This document shows positions 8,982-18,131 of a stretch of DNA of 64,000 bases, one piece after another. Both the position numbers and the translations under genes were made by a program. Under the pieces are notes generated by a model, which was not told the origin of the DNA, did not search any database, and was given only the letters and a program-made list of their open reading frames with translations. The number at the start of each line of letters is the position of its first letter. Within the stretch, counting starts at the first letter, position 1. Origin of the DNA: Caulobacter rhizosphaerae (GTDB lineage Bacteria > Pseudomonadota > Alphaproteobacteria > Caulobacterales > Caulobacteraceae); contig NZ_CP048815.1 in assembly GCF_010977555.1 (NCBI RefSeq), positions 3,526,501-3,590,500 of the forward strand. The letters are read 5' to 3'.

Positions 8982-10232
8982 CTACCGCAGCGCCGCCTTC
9001 ACCGGCCCCAGCGAACCGTCGCCCTTGTCGCCCTTCACGTCGATCAGCCGGGTCAGCAGCGGATAGACGTCGACATTGTCGAACACCGGCAGCACCACGC
9101 CCCGCCGGAAGGCCGGCCCGTGGGCGACGAAGACCGCCCGCATGGCGGGATCGAACGGATCGTAACCGTGGGCCCCGCCGTCGCGCGGGTGCTCTTCCAA
9201 CCGCTTCTTCAGGGCGCTGGCGGTGACGAAGTACCAGCCCAAGTCGGCCAGGCAGACGATCGGCGGCACGCGCGGATTGGTCCCGTAGCCAAAATGAGCC
9301 GGGATCTTGTCTTTCTCCCAGCAGGTCAGGTGCGGATGGGCCTTCAGCATCGCCGCCGCGACCTCCGCTTCGAACCCCGGCAAGGCGCGCACGCCGACGA
9401 TCGAACCGGTGCTGACGAACTTGACCTTGGCGGGGTCGACCAGGGTCGAGACCTCGACCAGGCCGCTCAGCGGCTGGGGCGCCATGCCGTGGTCGGCGAC
9501 GACGACGAGGTTGGTGGCCCGGTACAGCCCCCTCGCCTTCAGCCCCGCCACCAGCCGGCCGATCGCGGCGTCGACCTCGGCGGCGGCGGCGTTCACCTCC
9601 GGCGAGTCCGGGCCGTAGTGGTGGCCCTCGGTGTCGGTGCGGTCGAAATAGAGGGTGGCGAAACCCAGCCGCGGGGTCTTGGCGTCGATCCACGACAGCA
9701 GGGTGTCGACCCGATCGTTGGACGAGACCTTCATGTCGAAGACCTTCCAGCGGCTGGGCCGCACCCCGTCGATCCGCGCTTCCGAGCCCGGCCAGAACAG
9801 GATGCCGGCGTGCACGCCCTGCTGCTCGGCGCTGACCCAGATCGGCTTGGCCTGGTCCCACCAGCGCCCGTCGCCGACCGCCTTGTGGTTGGACATGCTG
9901 AAGCTGTCGCCGGGGATGGCCTCGTCCTCCAGCGTGTTGTTGACCATGCCGTGGTGGTCGGGCCGCTTGCCGGTCACCAGGGTGTAGTGGTTCGGATAGG
10001 TCAAGGATGGGAACGACGGCCGCATGGCCCCGCGCGCGCCGTCGGCCGCCAGGGCGCTCAGGGTCGGGGTGTTCCCGCGGTCCAGGTAGTCGGGCCGAAA
10101 GCCGTCCAGCGAGATCAAGATGGTCAGCCCCGGCTTCGACGGCCTCTTGGCCGCCTCGGCCGGCGAACTCGCGGCGAAGGTCGTCAGCATCAGGGCCGCG
10201 ACCAGGACCATCCACCGACACACAACGGCCAT
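8982..10232 (-). CDS. Nucleotide pyrophosphatase/phosphodiesterase (alkaline phosphatase superfamily)
   Basis: A 416-residue secreted hydrolase of the NPP/type I phosphodiesterase family. A signal peptide covers residues 1-27. Metal and catalytic signatures are present in order: 'ISLDGFRPDY' (Asp), 'SLTYPNHYTLVTG' containing the nucleophilic Thr, 'DRTDTEGHHYGP' (Asp/His) and 'VVADHGM' (Asp-His). It should cleave phosphodiester or pyrophosphate bonds in nucleotides or lipids in the periplasm. ATG at 10232 has GAGG 8 bases upstream; a GTG at 10241 is an alternative. Monocistronic; divergent from the ABC exporter. Confidence 0.9.
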   Translation of the reverse strand: MAVVCRWMVLVAALMLTTFAASSPAEAAKRPSKPGLTILISLDGFRPDYLDRGNTPTLSALAADGARGAMRPSFPSLTYPNHYTLVTGKRPDHHGMVNNTLEDEAIPGDSFSMSNHKAVGDGRWWDQAKPIWVSAEQQGVHAGILFWPGSEARIDGVRPSRWKVFDMKVSSNDRVDTLLSWIDAKTPRLGFATLYFDRTDTEGHHYGPDSPEVNAAAAEVDAAIGRLVAGLKARGLYRATNLVVVADHGMAPQPLSGLVEVSTLVDPAKVKFVSTGSIVGVRALPGFEAEVAAAMLKAHPHLTCWEKDKIPAHFGYGTNPRVPPIVCLADLGWYFVTASALKKRLEEHPRDGGAHGYDPFDPAMRAVFVAHGPAFRRGVVLPVFDNVDVYPLLTRLIDVKGDKGDGSLGPVKAALR

Positions 10233-10309
10233 CACGCACACCTCGTACTGGGACGCTCGCCCTATAGCCCAGGCTTGTGACGGCTCGCCATGTCTGTCGG
10301 CGACTTAAC

Positions 10310-10338
10310 TTGGCGTTGGAGGCCCGCCCGGCCATAGT
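10310..10338 (+). promoter_or_regulatory. Candidate promoter of the ABC exporter
   Basis: TTGGCG (10310-10315) and CATAGT (10333-10338) are spaced by 17 bases. The predicted start near 10345 would include the small leader reading frame at 10367. It is the best match in the 160-base gap between the divergent phosphodiesterase and ABC genes. Not more than a pattern match. Confidence 0.4.
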
Positions 10339-10366
10339 CGCCGCAACTTTCAGGGAGTCGCCCCGC

Positions 10367-10396
10367 ATGACCGCCGCCGGAACCTGTCGCGCATGA
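10367..10396 (+). CDS. Possible 9-codon leader peptide coupled to the ABC ATPase
   Basis: ATG at 10367 begins a 9-residue frame (MTAAGTCRA) that ends in a TGA overlapping the ATPase start codon as ATGA. GGGAG lies 9 bases upstream of its ATG, while the ATPase ATG itself has no good ribosome binding site of its own. This suggests that ribosomes reach the ATPase by termination-reinitiation. The peptide may have no function beyond that. It could also be chance, since the window often has such overlaps. Confidence 0.35.
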   Translation: MTAAGTCRA

Positions 10397-11313
10397 GCTT
10401 CGCCCTGGAGGCCGAGAGCCTCGTCAAGACCTATGGCGCGGTGCGCGCGCTGGATGGCCTGTCCCTACGCATCCCGGCCGGCGGGGTGTTCGGCGTGCTG
10501 GGTCCGAACGGCGCGGGCAAAAGCACCCTGTTCCGCATCGCCCTGGGGCTGGTGCGGCCGACCAGCGGCACGGCGCGGCTGTTCGGCGTCCCAGCCGGGC
10601 AGACCTCGTCCCTGCGCAGGGTCGGCGCGATGATCGAGACCCCGCGCTATCCGCCCTATCTGACCGCCCGCGACGTGCTGCGGATGCTGGCGATGGAAAG
10701 CGGCGCCGTCGGCTCGGCCGACGTCAACTACTGGCTCGAGCGGGTCGGGCTGGGCGGCGCAGCCGACCGCAAGGCCGGCACCTTCTCGGTGGGCATGAAG
10801 CAGCGCCTGGGCCTGGCCGCGGCCTTCTTCACCCGGCCCGAGCTGGTGATCCTGGACGAGCCGACCAGCGGCATGGACCCGGCCGGCATCCAGGAAATCC
10901 GCGCCCTGATCCGCGACCTGGCCGCCAAGGAGGGCGTGACGATCATTCTGGCCAGCCACCAGTTGGACGAGGTCCGCCGGGTCTGCGACCGGGTGGCGAT
11001 CTTCTCCAAGGGCAAGCTGGCCGCCGAGGGCGACGTCGAGGCCCTGACCGGCGGCAAGCCGCGCCTGCGCCTGACCGTCTCGCCGGCCGACAAGGCCCTG
11101 GCGGTGCTGGGCGCCAAGGGCCAACCGGACGGCGCCAACGCGGTGCTGGCCGACGTGCTGCGCGCCGAGACCCCGGCCCTGATCCGCGCCCTGGTCGAGG
11201 CCGGGGTCGAGATCACCGAAGCGCGCTGGCGCGAGGGCGACCTGGAAAGCGCCTATCTCGGCGCGCTTGGCCCGCCCGACCAGAAGAATGGGGACCTCGC
11301 CAATGCTCGCTGA
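10393..11313 (+). CDS. ABC transporter ATP-binding protein
   Basis: A 306-residue ATPase of an ABC-2 type exporter. Motifs are complete: Walker A GPNGAGKST (about residue 37), signature SVGMKQRLGLA, Walker B LVILDEPTSGMD and the H-loop LASHQLDEV. The C-terminal 80 residues form the extension common in ABC-2 exporters of the CcmA/NatA type. It works with the permease encoded by the overlapping next gene. Substrate unknown; this architecture is used for lantibiotics, antibiotics, sodium or polysaccharides. Confidence 0.92.
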   Translation: MSFALEAESLVKTYGAVRALDGLSLRIPAGGVFGVLGPNGAGKSTLFRIALGLVRPTSGTARLFGVPAGQTSSLRRVGAMIETPRYPPYLTARDVLRMLAMESGAVGSADVNYWLERVGLGGAADRKAGTFSVGMKQRLGLAAAFFTRPELVILDEPTSGMDPAGIQEIRALIRDLAAKEGVTIILASHQLDEVRRVCDRVAIFSKGKLAAEGDVEALTGGKPRLRLTVSPADKALAVLGAKGQPDGANAVLADVLRAETPALIRALVEAGVEITEARWREGDLESAYLGALGPPDQKNGDLANAR

Positions 11314-12118
11314 CGCCATCGCCGCCGAGCGCTTCCGCCTGTCCCGCGACCGGACCGCCCTGTTCTGGGGCTTCGGCTTCGCGCCCCTGGTCGCCATGCT
11401 GTTCAGCATGGGGATCGACGTCTTCACCCGCGCGGCCCTGCACCGGACCATTCCCGGCGAAACGACCGACCTGGCCAACCGGGCCATGGGCGCGGTGGCC
11501 GGGGCCTCGGGCCCGTTCACCGCCCTGTTCCTGCTGATCGGCGCGGCGGCGATCTTTGCCGGCGACTATCGCTGGGAGACCTGGCGCCTGCTCACCCCGC
11601 GCAACAGCCGCGTCAACCTGCTGGCCGCCAAGCTGATCGTCTTCGCCGAGGTCGCGGCCTGGAGCCTGCTGTTGACCGCCCTGACGTCGGTCCTGGCGGG
11701 CCTGTTCGGCAGCGCCGTCAACCACGCCGCCTTGGTCGGTCCACCCAACGGCTCGGCCTTCCTTGGCCATTTCGCCGGCGTCTTCCTGATCACCTGGCTG
11801 GAGGTGATGCTGATCGGCGCCCTGGCCGGCCTGGTCGGCGTGCTCACCCGGTCGACGATGGGCGCGGTGATCGCCGGCCTCGTCGTGGTGTTCGTGCAAT
11901 CGACCCTGGCCGCCACGATGCAGGCCACGACCTGGAAGAGCCTGGCGATCCCGGCCTATGCGGGCCGTATCCTCAAGGGCTTCATCGCCGCCCCCGACGA
12001 GGTGCGCCCCGAGGCGGGCCCCGCCGGCCTGGCCCTGGTGCTGCTGCTGGCCTGGCTGATCGTGCTGGCCGGCGGCGCGGTGGTGCTGTTCCGCCGCCAG
12101 GACCTGACGAAGGAATAG
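11303..12118 (+). CDS. ABC-2 type transporter permease
   Basis: A 271-residue membrane protein with six predicted spans (near residues 20-40, 65-90, 110-140, 155-185, 190-210 and 245-265), as expected for an ABC-2 permease. I chose the ATG at 11303, which overlaps the ATPase stop by 11 bases and has GGGGA 8 bases upstream; earlier in-frame starts at 11267 or 11288 would lengthen the overlap. It pairs with the ATPase to form one exporter and is followed after 6 bases by a lipoprotein gene. Confidence 0.85.
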   Translation: MLADAIAAERFRLSRDRTALFWGFGFAPLVAMLFSMGIDVFTRAALHRTIPGETTDLANRAMGAVAGASGPFTALFLLIGAAAIFAGDYRWETWRLLTPRNSRVNLLAAKLIVFAEVAAWSLLLTALTSVLAGLFGSAVNHAALVGPPNGSAFLGHFAGVFLITWLEVMLIGALAGLVGVLTRSTMGAVIAGLVVVFVQSTLAATMQATTWKSLAIPAYAGRILKGFIAAPDEVRPEAGPAGLALVLLLAWLIVLAGGAVVLFRRQDLTKE

Positions 12119-12124
12119 GAGCCC

Positions 12125-12811
12125 ATGGCGTCGGTCAGACCCGTAGCCGCCTTCGCGGGCTTGAGCTGCGGTCTGTGGCTGTCGGCCTGCGCGACTCACG
12201 ATCCCTCAGTTGTTCTTTCGGTGAAAGACCAGCGCAAGGCCGACGACATCGCGACGGGTGCGGATGTGGCGAGACTGGAGAAACAAGGCATCAGCCCGTT
12301 GATCCTGGCGGGTCCAGTCGCCCGCAAGCCAGCACGCTGCCTGCCCACGCGCCAGCCAGGCGTCTTCGTCTGCCGCCTGGTCAGCAAGCTCTACAAGAGT
12401 TCGCCGTGGGTCGCCCGCGATGCGCGGCTGCGGAATGAAGACGGCGTCTGGTTCTACGATTCAGGCCGGTATGATGCGCTTGACGGGCCTTATCGCTTGG
12501 CCGCCCTGGATGGTCCCACATCGACTGCGGTCTGCTACGACAGGCGCGTGGACTGCGTCGAGCGGATCCCTGGCGTCGTCTTCAGCTGGGGCTGGAACGC
12601 GGCCTACGTGGTCGCCGCGAGCCATCCCCGCGCGGCGACCGGCGAGATCGACAAGTCTCAGACGCGCTACTTCTACATCGTGCGAGCGGACGACCATCGT
12701 GACGCCGGCGCCGACTCCGTGCGAGGCCCCTTCACGGCCCGGGCCTATCAGGAAGAGCAGCGTCGCCTGGGACTTCCCGAGCTTGGCTCCTACTATCCCG
12801 ACTTGAAGTAG
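12125..12811 (+). CDS. Putative lipoprotein downstream of the ABC exporter
   Basis: A 228-residue protein that I do not recognise. The N-terminus is a lipoprotein signal with the box LSAC (Cys22). After it come a mixed soluble domain with several cysteines (near residues 64, 74, 138 and 144) that could form disulfides in the periplasm, and many aromatic residues. It begins 6 bases after the permease stop, so it is probably co-transcribed with the exporter and may be an accessory envelope part. Codon use looks slightly less GC-biased than its neighbours. Function unknown. Confidence 0.72.
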   Translation: MASVRPVAAFAGLSCGLWLSACATHDPSVVLSVKDQRKADDIATGADVARLEKQGISPLILAGPVARKPARCLPTRQPGVFVCRLVSKLYKSSPWVARDARLRNEDGVWFYDSGRYDALDGPYRLAALDGPTSTAVCYDRRVDCVERIPGVVFSWGWNAAYVVAASHPRAATGEIDKSQTRYFYIVRADDHRDAGADSVRGPFTARAYQEEQRRLGLPELGSYYPDLK

Positions 12812-12820
12812 CTCGCTCTC

Positions 12821-14623
12821 CTAGGCCGCCGCCCAGGCCTCCTGCCCGCTCGACACCTGGAAGTGCTCGACCTGGGCCTCCAGCCGCACGGCGTCGTCGG
12901 CCAGGCCGCGGCTGGCGGCGGTGGCCTGCTCGGCCATGGCGGCGTTCTGCTGGATAACCTGGTCCATCTGGCCGACCGCCTGATCGACCTCGGCCAAGCC
13001 CGCGGCCTGCTCGCGGCTGGACTGGGCGATCTGCTCCATCAGGCCGCCGATCAGCCCCACCCGTTCGACGATATCGCCGAGCGCCTCGCCCGCCTCGCCG
13101 ACCAGGGTCACGCCGGAGCGGACATGGTCCGAGGACTCCGAGATCAGCCCCTTGATCTCCTTGGCCGCTTCGGCCGAGCGCTGGGCCAGGGCCCGCACCT
13201 CCTGGGCCACGACCGCGAAGCCTCGACCGGCGTCACCGGCGCGCGCCGCTTCAACGCCGGCGTTCAGGGCCAGAAGGTTGGTCTGGAAGGCGATCTCGTC
13301 GATCACGCCCAGAATCTGCGAGACCTTGGTCGACGAGCTTTCGATCTGGCTCATGGCCTGGGCCGCGCGGCCCACGACCTGGCTGGAACGGTCCGCGACC
13401 GCGCGGCTGTCGGTCACCGCGGCGTTGGCCTCGCTCGCGCCCTCGGCCGTGCGCCGGACGCTGGCGCTGACCTGGCCCAGGGCGGCGGCCGTCCTGGCCA
13501 GGTTGGCGGCCTGACGCTCGGTCCGCGTCGAGAGGTCCTCGATCGCGCGATTGATCTCGCCGACCCCCGCCCGCAGGCCGCCCGCGCCTTGGGCGACCTC
13601 CAGCATGGCCGCCTCGAGCCCGGCGATCGCCCGGTTGAAGTCGCCGCGCAGCCCTTCATAGGCGGCGGGGAAGGCCGTCCCCAAACGGGCCGTCAGGTCG
13701 CCGGCCTTCAGCCGGGCCACGGCCGCGCCCAGGGCTTCGACCACCTGCACCCGTCCCGCCTCTTCGGCCCGACGTTCGGCGTCGTGCCGGCTCTTGGCCG
13801 CCTCGGTCTCGTCGCGGTCGGCGGCGATGCGGTCCTCGGCGGCCTGACGCGCGACGATCGCCTCGCGGAACACGGCCACCGAATTGGCCATCTCGCCGAT
13901 CTCGTCGCCGCGCCCGGCGAACGGCACGGCCCGGCCATAGTCGCCGGCCGCCAGCCGGCCCATGTAGCCGGTCATGGCTTGGATCGGGCGGACGATGCGA
14001 CGGCTCATCAGGACGATGCCGCCACCGACCACCAGCAGCACCAGCGCCCCCGCCCCGGCCAGCAGGATGAAGGCCAGGCGGGTCTGGGCCACGGCCCGCG
14101 CCTCCACCGCGGCGGCGTCGCGATTGGCCATGACCACGACCTTGTCGATCACGGCGCGATGGGCCTCGTAGGCGACGTCGGCCCGGGCCAGGCCGCGCCG
14201 GGCCCGCTCCAGGTCGCCGGACCGGACGGCTGGCAGGATTTCCTGGTCGATCTGGTTCCAGAACGTCATGGCGGGAGCGGCGGACTGGTCGACCAGCAGC
14301 TCGCGCATGGCCGGGTCGATCGGCGCGGTCGTCCAATAGGCGCGGCGGGTGTCGTAGTCCTTGCGCAGCGCCGCCAGCTTGTCGGCGGCGGCGTCCACCG
14401 TCTCGGGATGGGCCACCAGCTTGGTGGCGACCAGGTCGGCCTCAACCACATAGAGCGGCGGCGGCAGGATGTCGGCGACGATGTCCTTGTTGTCGACGAT
14501 CTGGCGGAACAGCGGACCGCCGACCCGCAGGCCTTCGATCGCGAACAGCGCCAGGCCGCCGGCCAGGACCACGCCGACTGCAAGCGCGCCGCCAAAGGCG
14601 CGCATGACGCCGGAGATCTTCAT
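12821..14623 (-). CDS. Methyl-accepting chemotaxis protein
   Basis: A 600-residue chemoreceptor. A membrane span near residues 8-28, a periplasmic helical sensor region of about 150 residues, a second span near 185-210 and a HAMP domain (about 210-265) are followed by a second HAMP-like helix pair and the signalling domain. The hairpin tip includes '[25 protein letters not shown]' (about residues 425-450), the CheA/CheW contact. There is no NWETF-type CheR pentapeptide at the C-terminus. Of two close ATGs (14629 and 14623), the second has GGAGGG at 6 bases and is preferred. No che genes are nearby. Confidence 0.92.
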   Translation of the reverse strand: MKISGVMRAFGGALAVGVVLAGGLALFAIEGLRVGGPLFRQIVDNKDIVADILPPPLYVVEADLVATKLVAHPETVDAAADKLAALRKDYDTRRAYWTTAPIDPAMRELLVDQSAAPAMTFWNQIDQEILPAVRSGDLERARRGLARADVAYEAHRAVIDKVVVMANRDAAAVEARAVAQTRLAFILLAGAGALVLLVVGGGIVLMSRRIVRPIQAMTGYMGRLAAGDYGRAVPFAGRGDEIGEMANSVAVFREAIVARQAAEDRIAADRDETEAAKSRHDAERRAEEAGRVQVVEALGAAVARLKAGDLTARLGTAFPAAYEGLRGDFNRAIAGLEAAMLEVAQGAGGLRAGVGEINRAIEDLSTRTERQAANLARTAAALGQVSASVRRTAEGASEANAAVTDSRAVADRSSQVVGRAAQAMSQIESSSTKVSQILGVIDEIAFQTNLLALNAGVEAARAGDAGRGFAVVAQEVRALAQRSAEAAKEIKGLISESSDHVRSGVTLVGEAGEALGDIVERVGLIGGLMEQIAQSSREQAAGLAEVDQAVGQMDQVIQQNAAMAEQATAASRGLADDAVRLEAQVEHFQVSSGQEAWAAA

Positions 14624-14737
14624 CTCCATCCCTCCCCCGGGGTTTCTTAACCACGAAGCATGCGGCGGCCAGGTGAACAAAACCTCTACCAAGGCCCAGC
14701 GGTGTATCGCCGCACCCGCCGCCGGGTCGCCGGACGC

Positions 14738-14771
14738 AAAAAGGGCCCCGGATCACTCCGGGGCCCCTTTC
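14738..14771 (-). terminator. Intrinsic terminator after rplQ
   Basis: A perfect 10-bp stem (14743-14752 with 14757-14766) and a 4-base loop are followed on the minus strand by a run of five T. It lies 22 bases beyond the rplQ stop and marks the end of the ribosomal cluster. Confidence 0.9.
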
Positions 14772-14792
14772 GTCAGCCGAGGCTGAAAATCC

Positions 14793-15206
14793 TTAGTCTT
14801 CCGAGTCGGCGGTGAACACCGGACCGGAGTCCTTGCCCTTGGCCGAGACGTCGCGGTCGACGAACTCGATGACGGCCAGCGGGGCGTTGTCGCCGTAGCG
14901 GAAGCCGGCCTTCAGGACGCGGATGTAGCCGCCCTGACGGTCCTTGTAGCGGGGACCGATGGTGGCGAACAGCTTGCCGACTTGCTCGACGTCGCGGACG
15001 GTCGAGATGGCCTGACGACGGGCGTGCAGGTCGCCGCGCTTGGCCAGGGTGACCAGCTTTTCGACGAACGGACGCAGTTCCTTGGCCTTGGGCAGGGTGG
15101 TGACGATCTGCTCGTGCTTGATCAGCGAGGCCGACATGTTGGCGAACATGGCGGTGCGGTGAGCGGACGTGCGACCGAGTTTACGGTGAGCCTTACCGTG
15201 ACGCAT
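14793..15206 (-). CDS. rplQ: 50S ribosomal protein L17
   Basis: A 137-residue L17, recognised by the conserved start [12 protein letters not shown] and the '[17 protein letters not shown]' region. It binds 23S rRNA in the large subunit. Slightly longer than the usual 116-127 residues because of an acidic C-terminal tail. ATG at 15206 with AGGAGA 8 bases upstream; the frame is open further upstream but without homology. Last gene of the alpha operon part, 184 bases after rpoA. Confidence 0.97.
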   Translation of the reverse strand: MRHGKAHRKLGRTSAHRTAMFANMSASLIKHEQIVTTLPKAKELRPFVEKLVTLAKRGDLHARRQAISTVRDVEQVGKLFATIGPRYKDRQGGYIRVLKAGFRYGDNAPLAVIEFVDRDVSAKGKDSGPVFTADSED

Positions 15207-15390
15207 TGTAGTGTCTCCTGGGCCGGGGCCCGCTGTCGCGCGAAGAAAAGCGCGGATTGTCACCAATCCCGGCGGCGTCCCGGCCGGGTTCAGAACGAAG
15301 CGCCGGGGCCCTCCACCGCTGTTGCGGCTTCAAAAGGCCCAGGCCGCCCTGCAAGAGAGCGGCCCGGATTAAGCGCGGTACTCAGTACGT

Positions 15391-16407
15391 TTAGATCTGG
15401 TCTTCGAACTTCTTGGCCAGGTCTTCGATGTTTTCCGGCGGCCAGTTCGGCACGTCCATGCCCAGGTGCAGGCCCATGCCGGCCAGCACTTCCTTGATCT
15501 CGTTCAAGGACTTGCGGCCGAAGTTCGGGGTGCGCAGCATCTCGGCTTCGGTCTTCTGGATCAGGTCGCCGATATAGACGATGTTGTCGTTCTTCAGGCA
15601 GTTGGCCGAGCGGACCGACAGTTCCAGTTCGTCCACCTTCTTCAGCAGGGCCGGGTTGAACGGCAGTTCCGGCTTGGCCTCGTCGGCGGTCTTGGCCTTA
15701 GGCTCTTCGAAGGTGATGAAGATCTGCAGCTGGTCTTGCAGGATGCGGGCGGCGTAGGCAACCGCGTCCACCGGCGTGACCGCGCCGTTGGTTTCCACTT
15801 CCAGGATCAGCTTGTCATAGTCCAGCGACTGGCCCTGGCGGGTCGGCTCGACGCGATAGGCGACGCGCTTGACCGGCGAGTACAGGGCGTCGACCGAGAT
15901 CAGGCCAATCGGGGCGTCTTCCGGGCGGTTGCGGTCGGCCGGCACGTAGCCCTTGCCCGTGTTGACCGTGAACTCCATGCGCACCGAGGCGCCGTCGTCC
16001 AGCGTGCACAGCACGTGGTCGGGGTTCAGGATCTCGATGTCGGCCGGGGTTTCGATCTGACCCGCGGTGACCGGGCCGGGGCCCGTGGCGCGCAGGGTCA
16101 TGCGCTTGGGGCCTTCGGCGTGCATGCGCACAGCCAGTTGCTTGATGTTCAGAACGATGTCGACGACGTCTTCGCGGACGCCTTCGAGCGAGGAGAATTC
16201 GTGTACGACGCCATCGATCTGGATGGCGGTGACGGCGGCGCCCTGAAGCGAGGAGAGCAGGACGCGGCGGAGAGCGTTGCCGAGCGTCACACCGAAGCCG
16301 CGTTCGAGCGGCTCAGCCACGATGCGAGCCTTGCGGGTCGCGTCGGCGCCAGTCTCGATTTGCGGCTTCTCAGGACGGATCAGCTCGTTCCAGTTTCTTT
16401 CGATCAC
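15391..16407 (-). CDS. rpoA: RNA polymerase alpha subunit
   Basis: A 338-residue subunit of RNA polymerase. The N-terminal domain (about 1-235) dimerises and holds beta and beta'. The C-terminal domain carries '[14 protein letters not shown]' and '[16 protein letters not shown]', which contact the UP element and activators. The start is GTG at 16407 (GTG ATC GAA). Standard alpha-operon order, rpsM-rpsK-rpoA-rplQ; rpsD is absent from this place, as is usual in alphaproteobacteria. Confidence 0.98.
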   Translation of the reverse strand: MIERNWNELIRPEKPQIETGADATRKARIVAEPLERGFGVTLGNALRRVLLSSLQGAAVTAIQIDGVVHEFSSLEGVREDVVDIVLNIKQLAVRMHAEGPKRMTLRATGPGPVTAGQIETPADIEILNPDHVLCTLDDGASVRMEFTVNTGKGYVPADRNRPEDAPIGLISVDALYSPVKRVAYRVEPTRQGQSLDYDKLILEVETNGAVTPVDAVAYAARILQDQLQIFITFEEPKAKTADEAKPELPFNPALLKKVDELELSVRSANCLKNDNIVYIGDLIQKTEAEMLRTPNFGRKSLNEIKEVLAGMGLHLGMDVPNWPPENIEDLAKKFEDQI

Positions 16408-16482
16408 GTGGTCGATCCCTTGAACGCGGCTCGCCGGCCGCGTTTGGCGCAGCCGGCGAAGGAGAATTGGGTCTAAAAAGTA

Positions 16483-16872
16483 CTAGACGCGACGACGCTT
16501 GGGCGGACGGCAACCGTTGTGCGGGATCGGCGTCACGTCGCGGATGGTCGTGATGGTCATGCCGGCGGCCTGGAGGGCGCGCAGGGCCGACTCACGGCCC
16601 GAACCCGGACCCGACACGTTGACCTCAAGGGTCTTCACACCGTGCTCGGCGGCCTTCTTGCCCGCGTCTTCCGCAGCCATCTGAGCGGCGTACGGGGTCG
16701 ACTTGCGCGAGCCCTTGAAGCCCATCATGCCGGCGCTCGACCAGGAGATGGTGTTCCCCTGGGCGTCGGTGATGGTGATCATGGTGTTGTTGAACGAGGC
16801 GTTCACGTGCGCCACGCCCGAGGTGATGTTCTTGCGTTCGCGCTTTTTAACGCGAGCCGGTTCCTTGGCCAT
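16483..16872 (-). CDS. rpsK: 30S ribosomal protein S11
   Basis: A 129-residue S11, part of the platform of the small subunit near the mRNA exit. Conserved '[15 protein letters not shown]' and the C-terminal '[13 protein letters not shown]' identify it. It lies 12 bases after rpsM and 75 bases before rpoA, co-transcribed with both. Confidence 0.98.
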   Translation of the reverse strand: MAKEPARVKKRERKNITSGVAHVNASFNNTMITITDAQGNTISWSSAGMMGFKGSRKSTPYAAQMAAEDAGKKAAEHGVKTLEVNVSGPGSGRESALRALQAAGMTITTIRDVTPIPHNGCRPPKRRRV

Positions 16873-16884
16873 CGTCAGGCTACC

Positions 16885-17253
16885 TTATTTCTTCTTGCCG
16901 GCGATCGGCTTGGCCGGACCCTTGCGGGTACGAGCATTCGTGTGCGTGCGCTGACCGCGGACCGGCAGGCCCTTACGGTGACGCAGGCCGCGATAGCAGG
17001 CCAGGTCCATCAGGCGCTTGATGTTCATCGAATTTTCGCGGCGCAGGTCGCCTTCGACGGTGAAGTCCTTGTCGATCGTTTCACGGATCGCGAGCACTTC
17101 GGCGTCGGTCAGCTGATTGACCCGGCGGGCGTCATCGATGCCCACCTTCGTGACGATGTCACGAGCGGACTTCTGGCCAATGCCATGAATGTACTGAAGC
17201 GCGATCAAAACGCGCTTGTTCGTCGGGATGTTGACGCCTGCAATACGGGCCAC
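16885..17253 (-). CDS. rpsM: 30S ribosomal protein S13
   Basis: A 122-residue S13, which contacts the P-site tRNA and the L5 bridge. The start is GTG at 17253 (reading as [10 protein letters not shown]), with AGGAGA 9 bases upstream; a start at 17274 would add seven unconserved residues. The basic C-terminus '[13 protein letters not shown]' is typical. First gene after the promoter at 17361-17388. Confidence 0.98.
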   Translation of the reverse strand: MARIAGVNIPTNKRVLIALQYIHGIGQKSARDIVTKVGIDDARRVNQLTDAEVLAIRETIDKDFTVEGDLRRENSMNIKRLMDLACYRGLRHRKGLPVRGQRTHTNARTRKGPAKPIAGKKK

Positions 17254-17360
17254 GTCTAATGTTCTCCTAGTCACGCACTAAAGACGCGAACGGCGCGCCC
17301 GGCCCGGTCTTTCGACCCAGTCCGGCGCGCACAGATCGCGCCCTTTCGCGGAAGCGCCCC

Positions 17361-17388
17361 GTTATAGGGATAGTTGCGCGTCCGTCAA
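17361..17388 (-). promoter_or_regulatory. Strong sigma-70-type promoter before rpsM
   Basis: On the minus strand TTGACG (17388-17383) and TATAAC (17366-17361) are spaced by 16 bases, one of the best promoter matches in the window. Transcription would start near 17354 and give a leader of about 100 bases before rpsM, rich in self-complementary GC. It lies between adk and rpsM and would drive rpsM-rpsK-rpoA-rplQ independently of secY. Confidence 0.65.
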
Positions 17389-17427
17389 TGGCGGAATCCG
17401 CTCGATCGAGAGGATTCCAACGAAGTC

Positions 17428-17997
17428 TTAAGCCACGACCGAAAGCGCGGCGTCGATAGAGCTGGCCACCGCTTCCACGGTTCCCATGCCGTCGACCTCC
17501 GACAGCTTGCCCTGCTCCCGGTAGTACGGCAGCAGCGGCGCGGTGTCGGCGTTGTAGCGATCCAGGCGGTTCACGAAGGTTTCGGGATTGTCGTCCGACC
17601 GTCCCTGCTCGGCGTATCGCTTGGTGATCCGTTCGATCAGGGCGGGTTCGTCTACCTTGAGTCGGAGAACGGAGTCGATCTTCTGCCCTCGCTTGGCCAG
17701 CATGGAGTCCAGGGCCTGAGCCTGGGCCACCGTGCGCGGGAAGCCGTCGAAGATGGCGCCGCCGACCGCCTCGGCCTCGGCCAGGCGATCCTCGATCAGG
17801 GCGATGACGATCTCGTCGGTGACCAGGTCGCCGCGATCCAGCACGCCCTTCACCTTCTGGCCGAGCTCGGAACCCGAGGCGATGGCGGCGCGGAGCATGT
17901 CGCCGGTCGACAGCTGGACCATGCCCCGCTGCTCGACCAGACGCTTGGCCTGGGTGCCCTTCCCCGCGCCGGGCGGACCGAACAGGATCAAGTTCAT
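17428..17997 (-). CDS. adk: Adenylate kinase
   Basis: A 189-residue enzyme interconverting ATP, AMP and ADP. P-loop GPPGAGKGTQAKRL (residues 7-20) and 'STGDMLRAA' (AMP site) are clear. It is the short form with a reduced LID, as expected for this length, and has no zinc cysteines. ATG at 17997; a TTG just before it is not needed. It sits between secY and rpsM as in many bacteria, but here terminator-like hairpin 18063-18100 separates it from secY. Confidence 0.97.
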   Translation of the reverse strand: MNLILFGPPGAGKGTQAKRLVEQRGMVQLSTGDMLRAAIASGSELGQKVKGVLDRGDLVTDEIVIALIEDRLAEAEAVGGAIFDGFPRTVAQAQALDSMLAKRGQKIDSVLRLKVDEPALIERITKRYAEQGRSDDNPETFVNRLDRYNADTAPLLPYYREQGKLSEVDGMGTVEAVASSIDAALSVVA

Positions 17998-18062
17998 CAA
18001 TGCGCTTCCTGCGTTTCCGCGAGTCTAACGCCCGCGCCCCGCTCAGACCTAGAGTGGGTTCG

Positions 18063-18100
18063 ATAAAAACGGAAGCCGGTTTGTGACAAACCGGCTTCCG
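18063..18100 (-). terminator. Intrinsic terminator between secY and adk
   Basis: Arms 18070-18084 and 18086-18100 are perfect inverted repeats (15 bases, so about 13 bp plus a tight loop), followed on the minus strand by TTTTTAT. It starts 31 bases past the secY stop. Strength looks high, so adk must have its own promoter, partial read-through or regulated antitermination. Confidence 0.85.
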
Positions 18101-18131
18101 CATTCTGGCCTTCCGTCGCGCGCAAAGGGGT

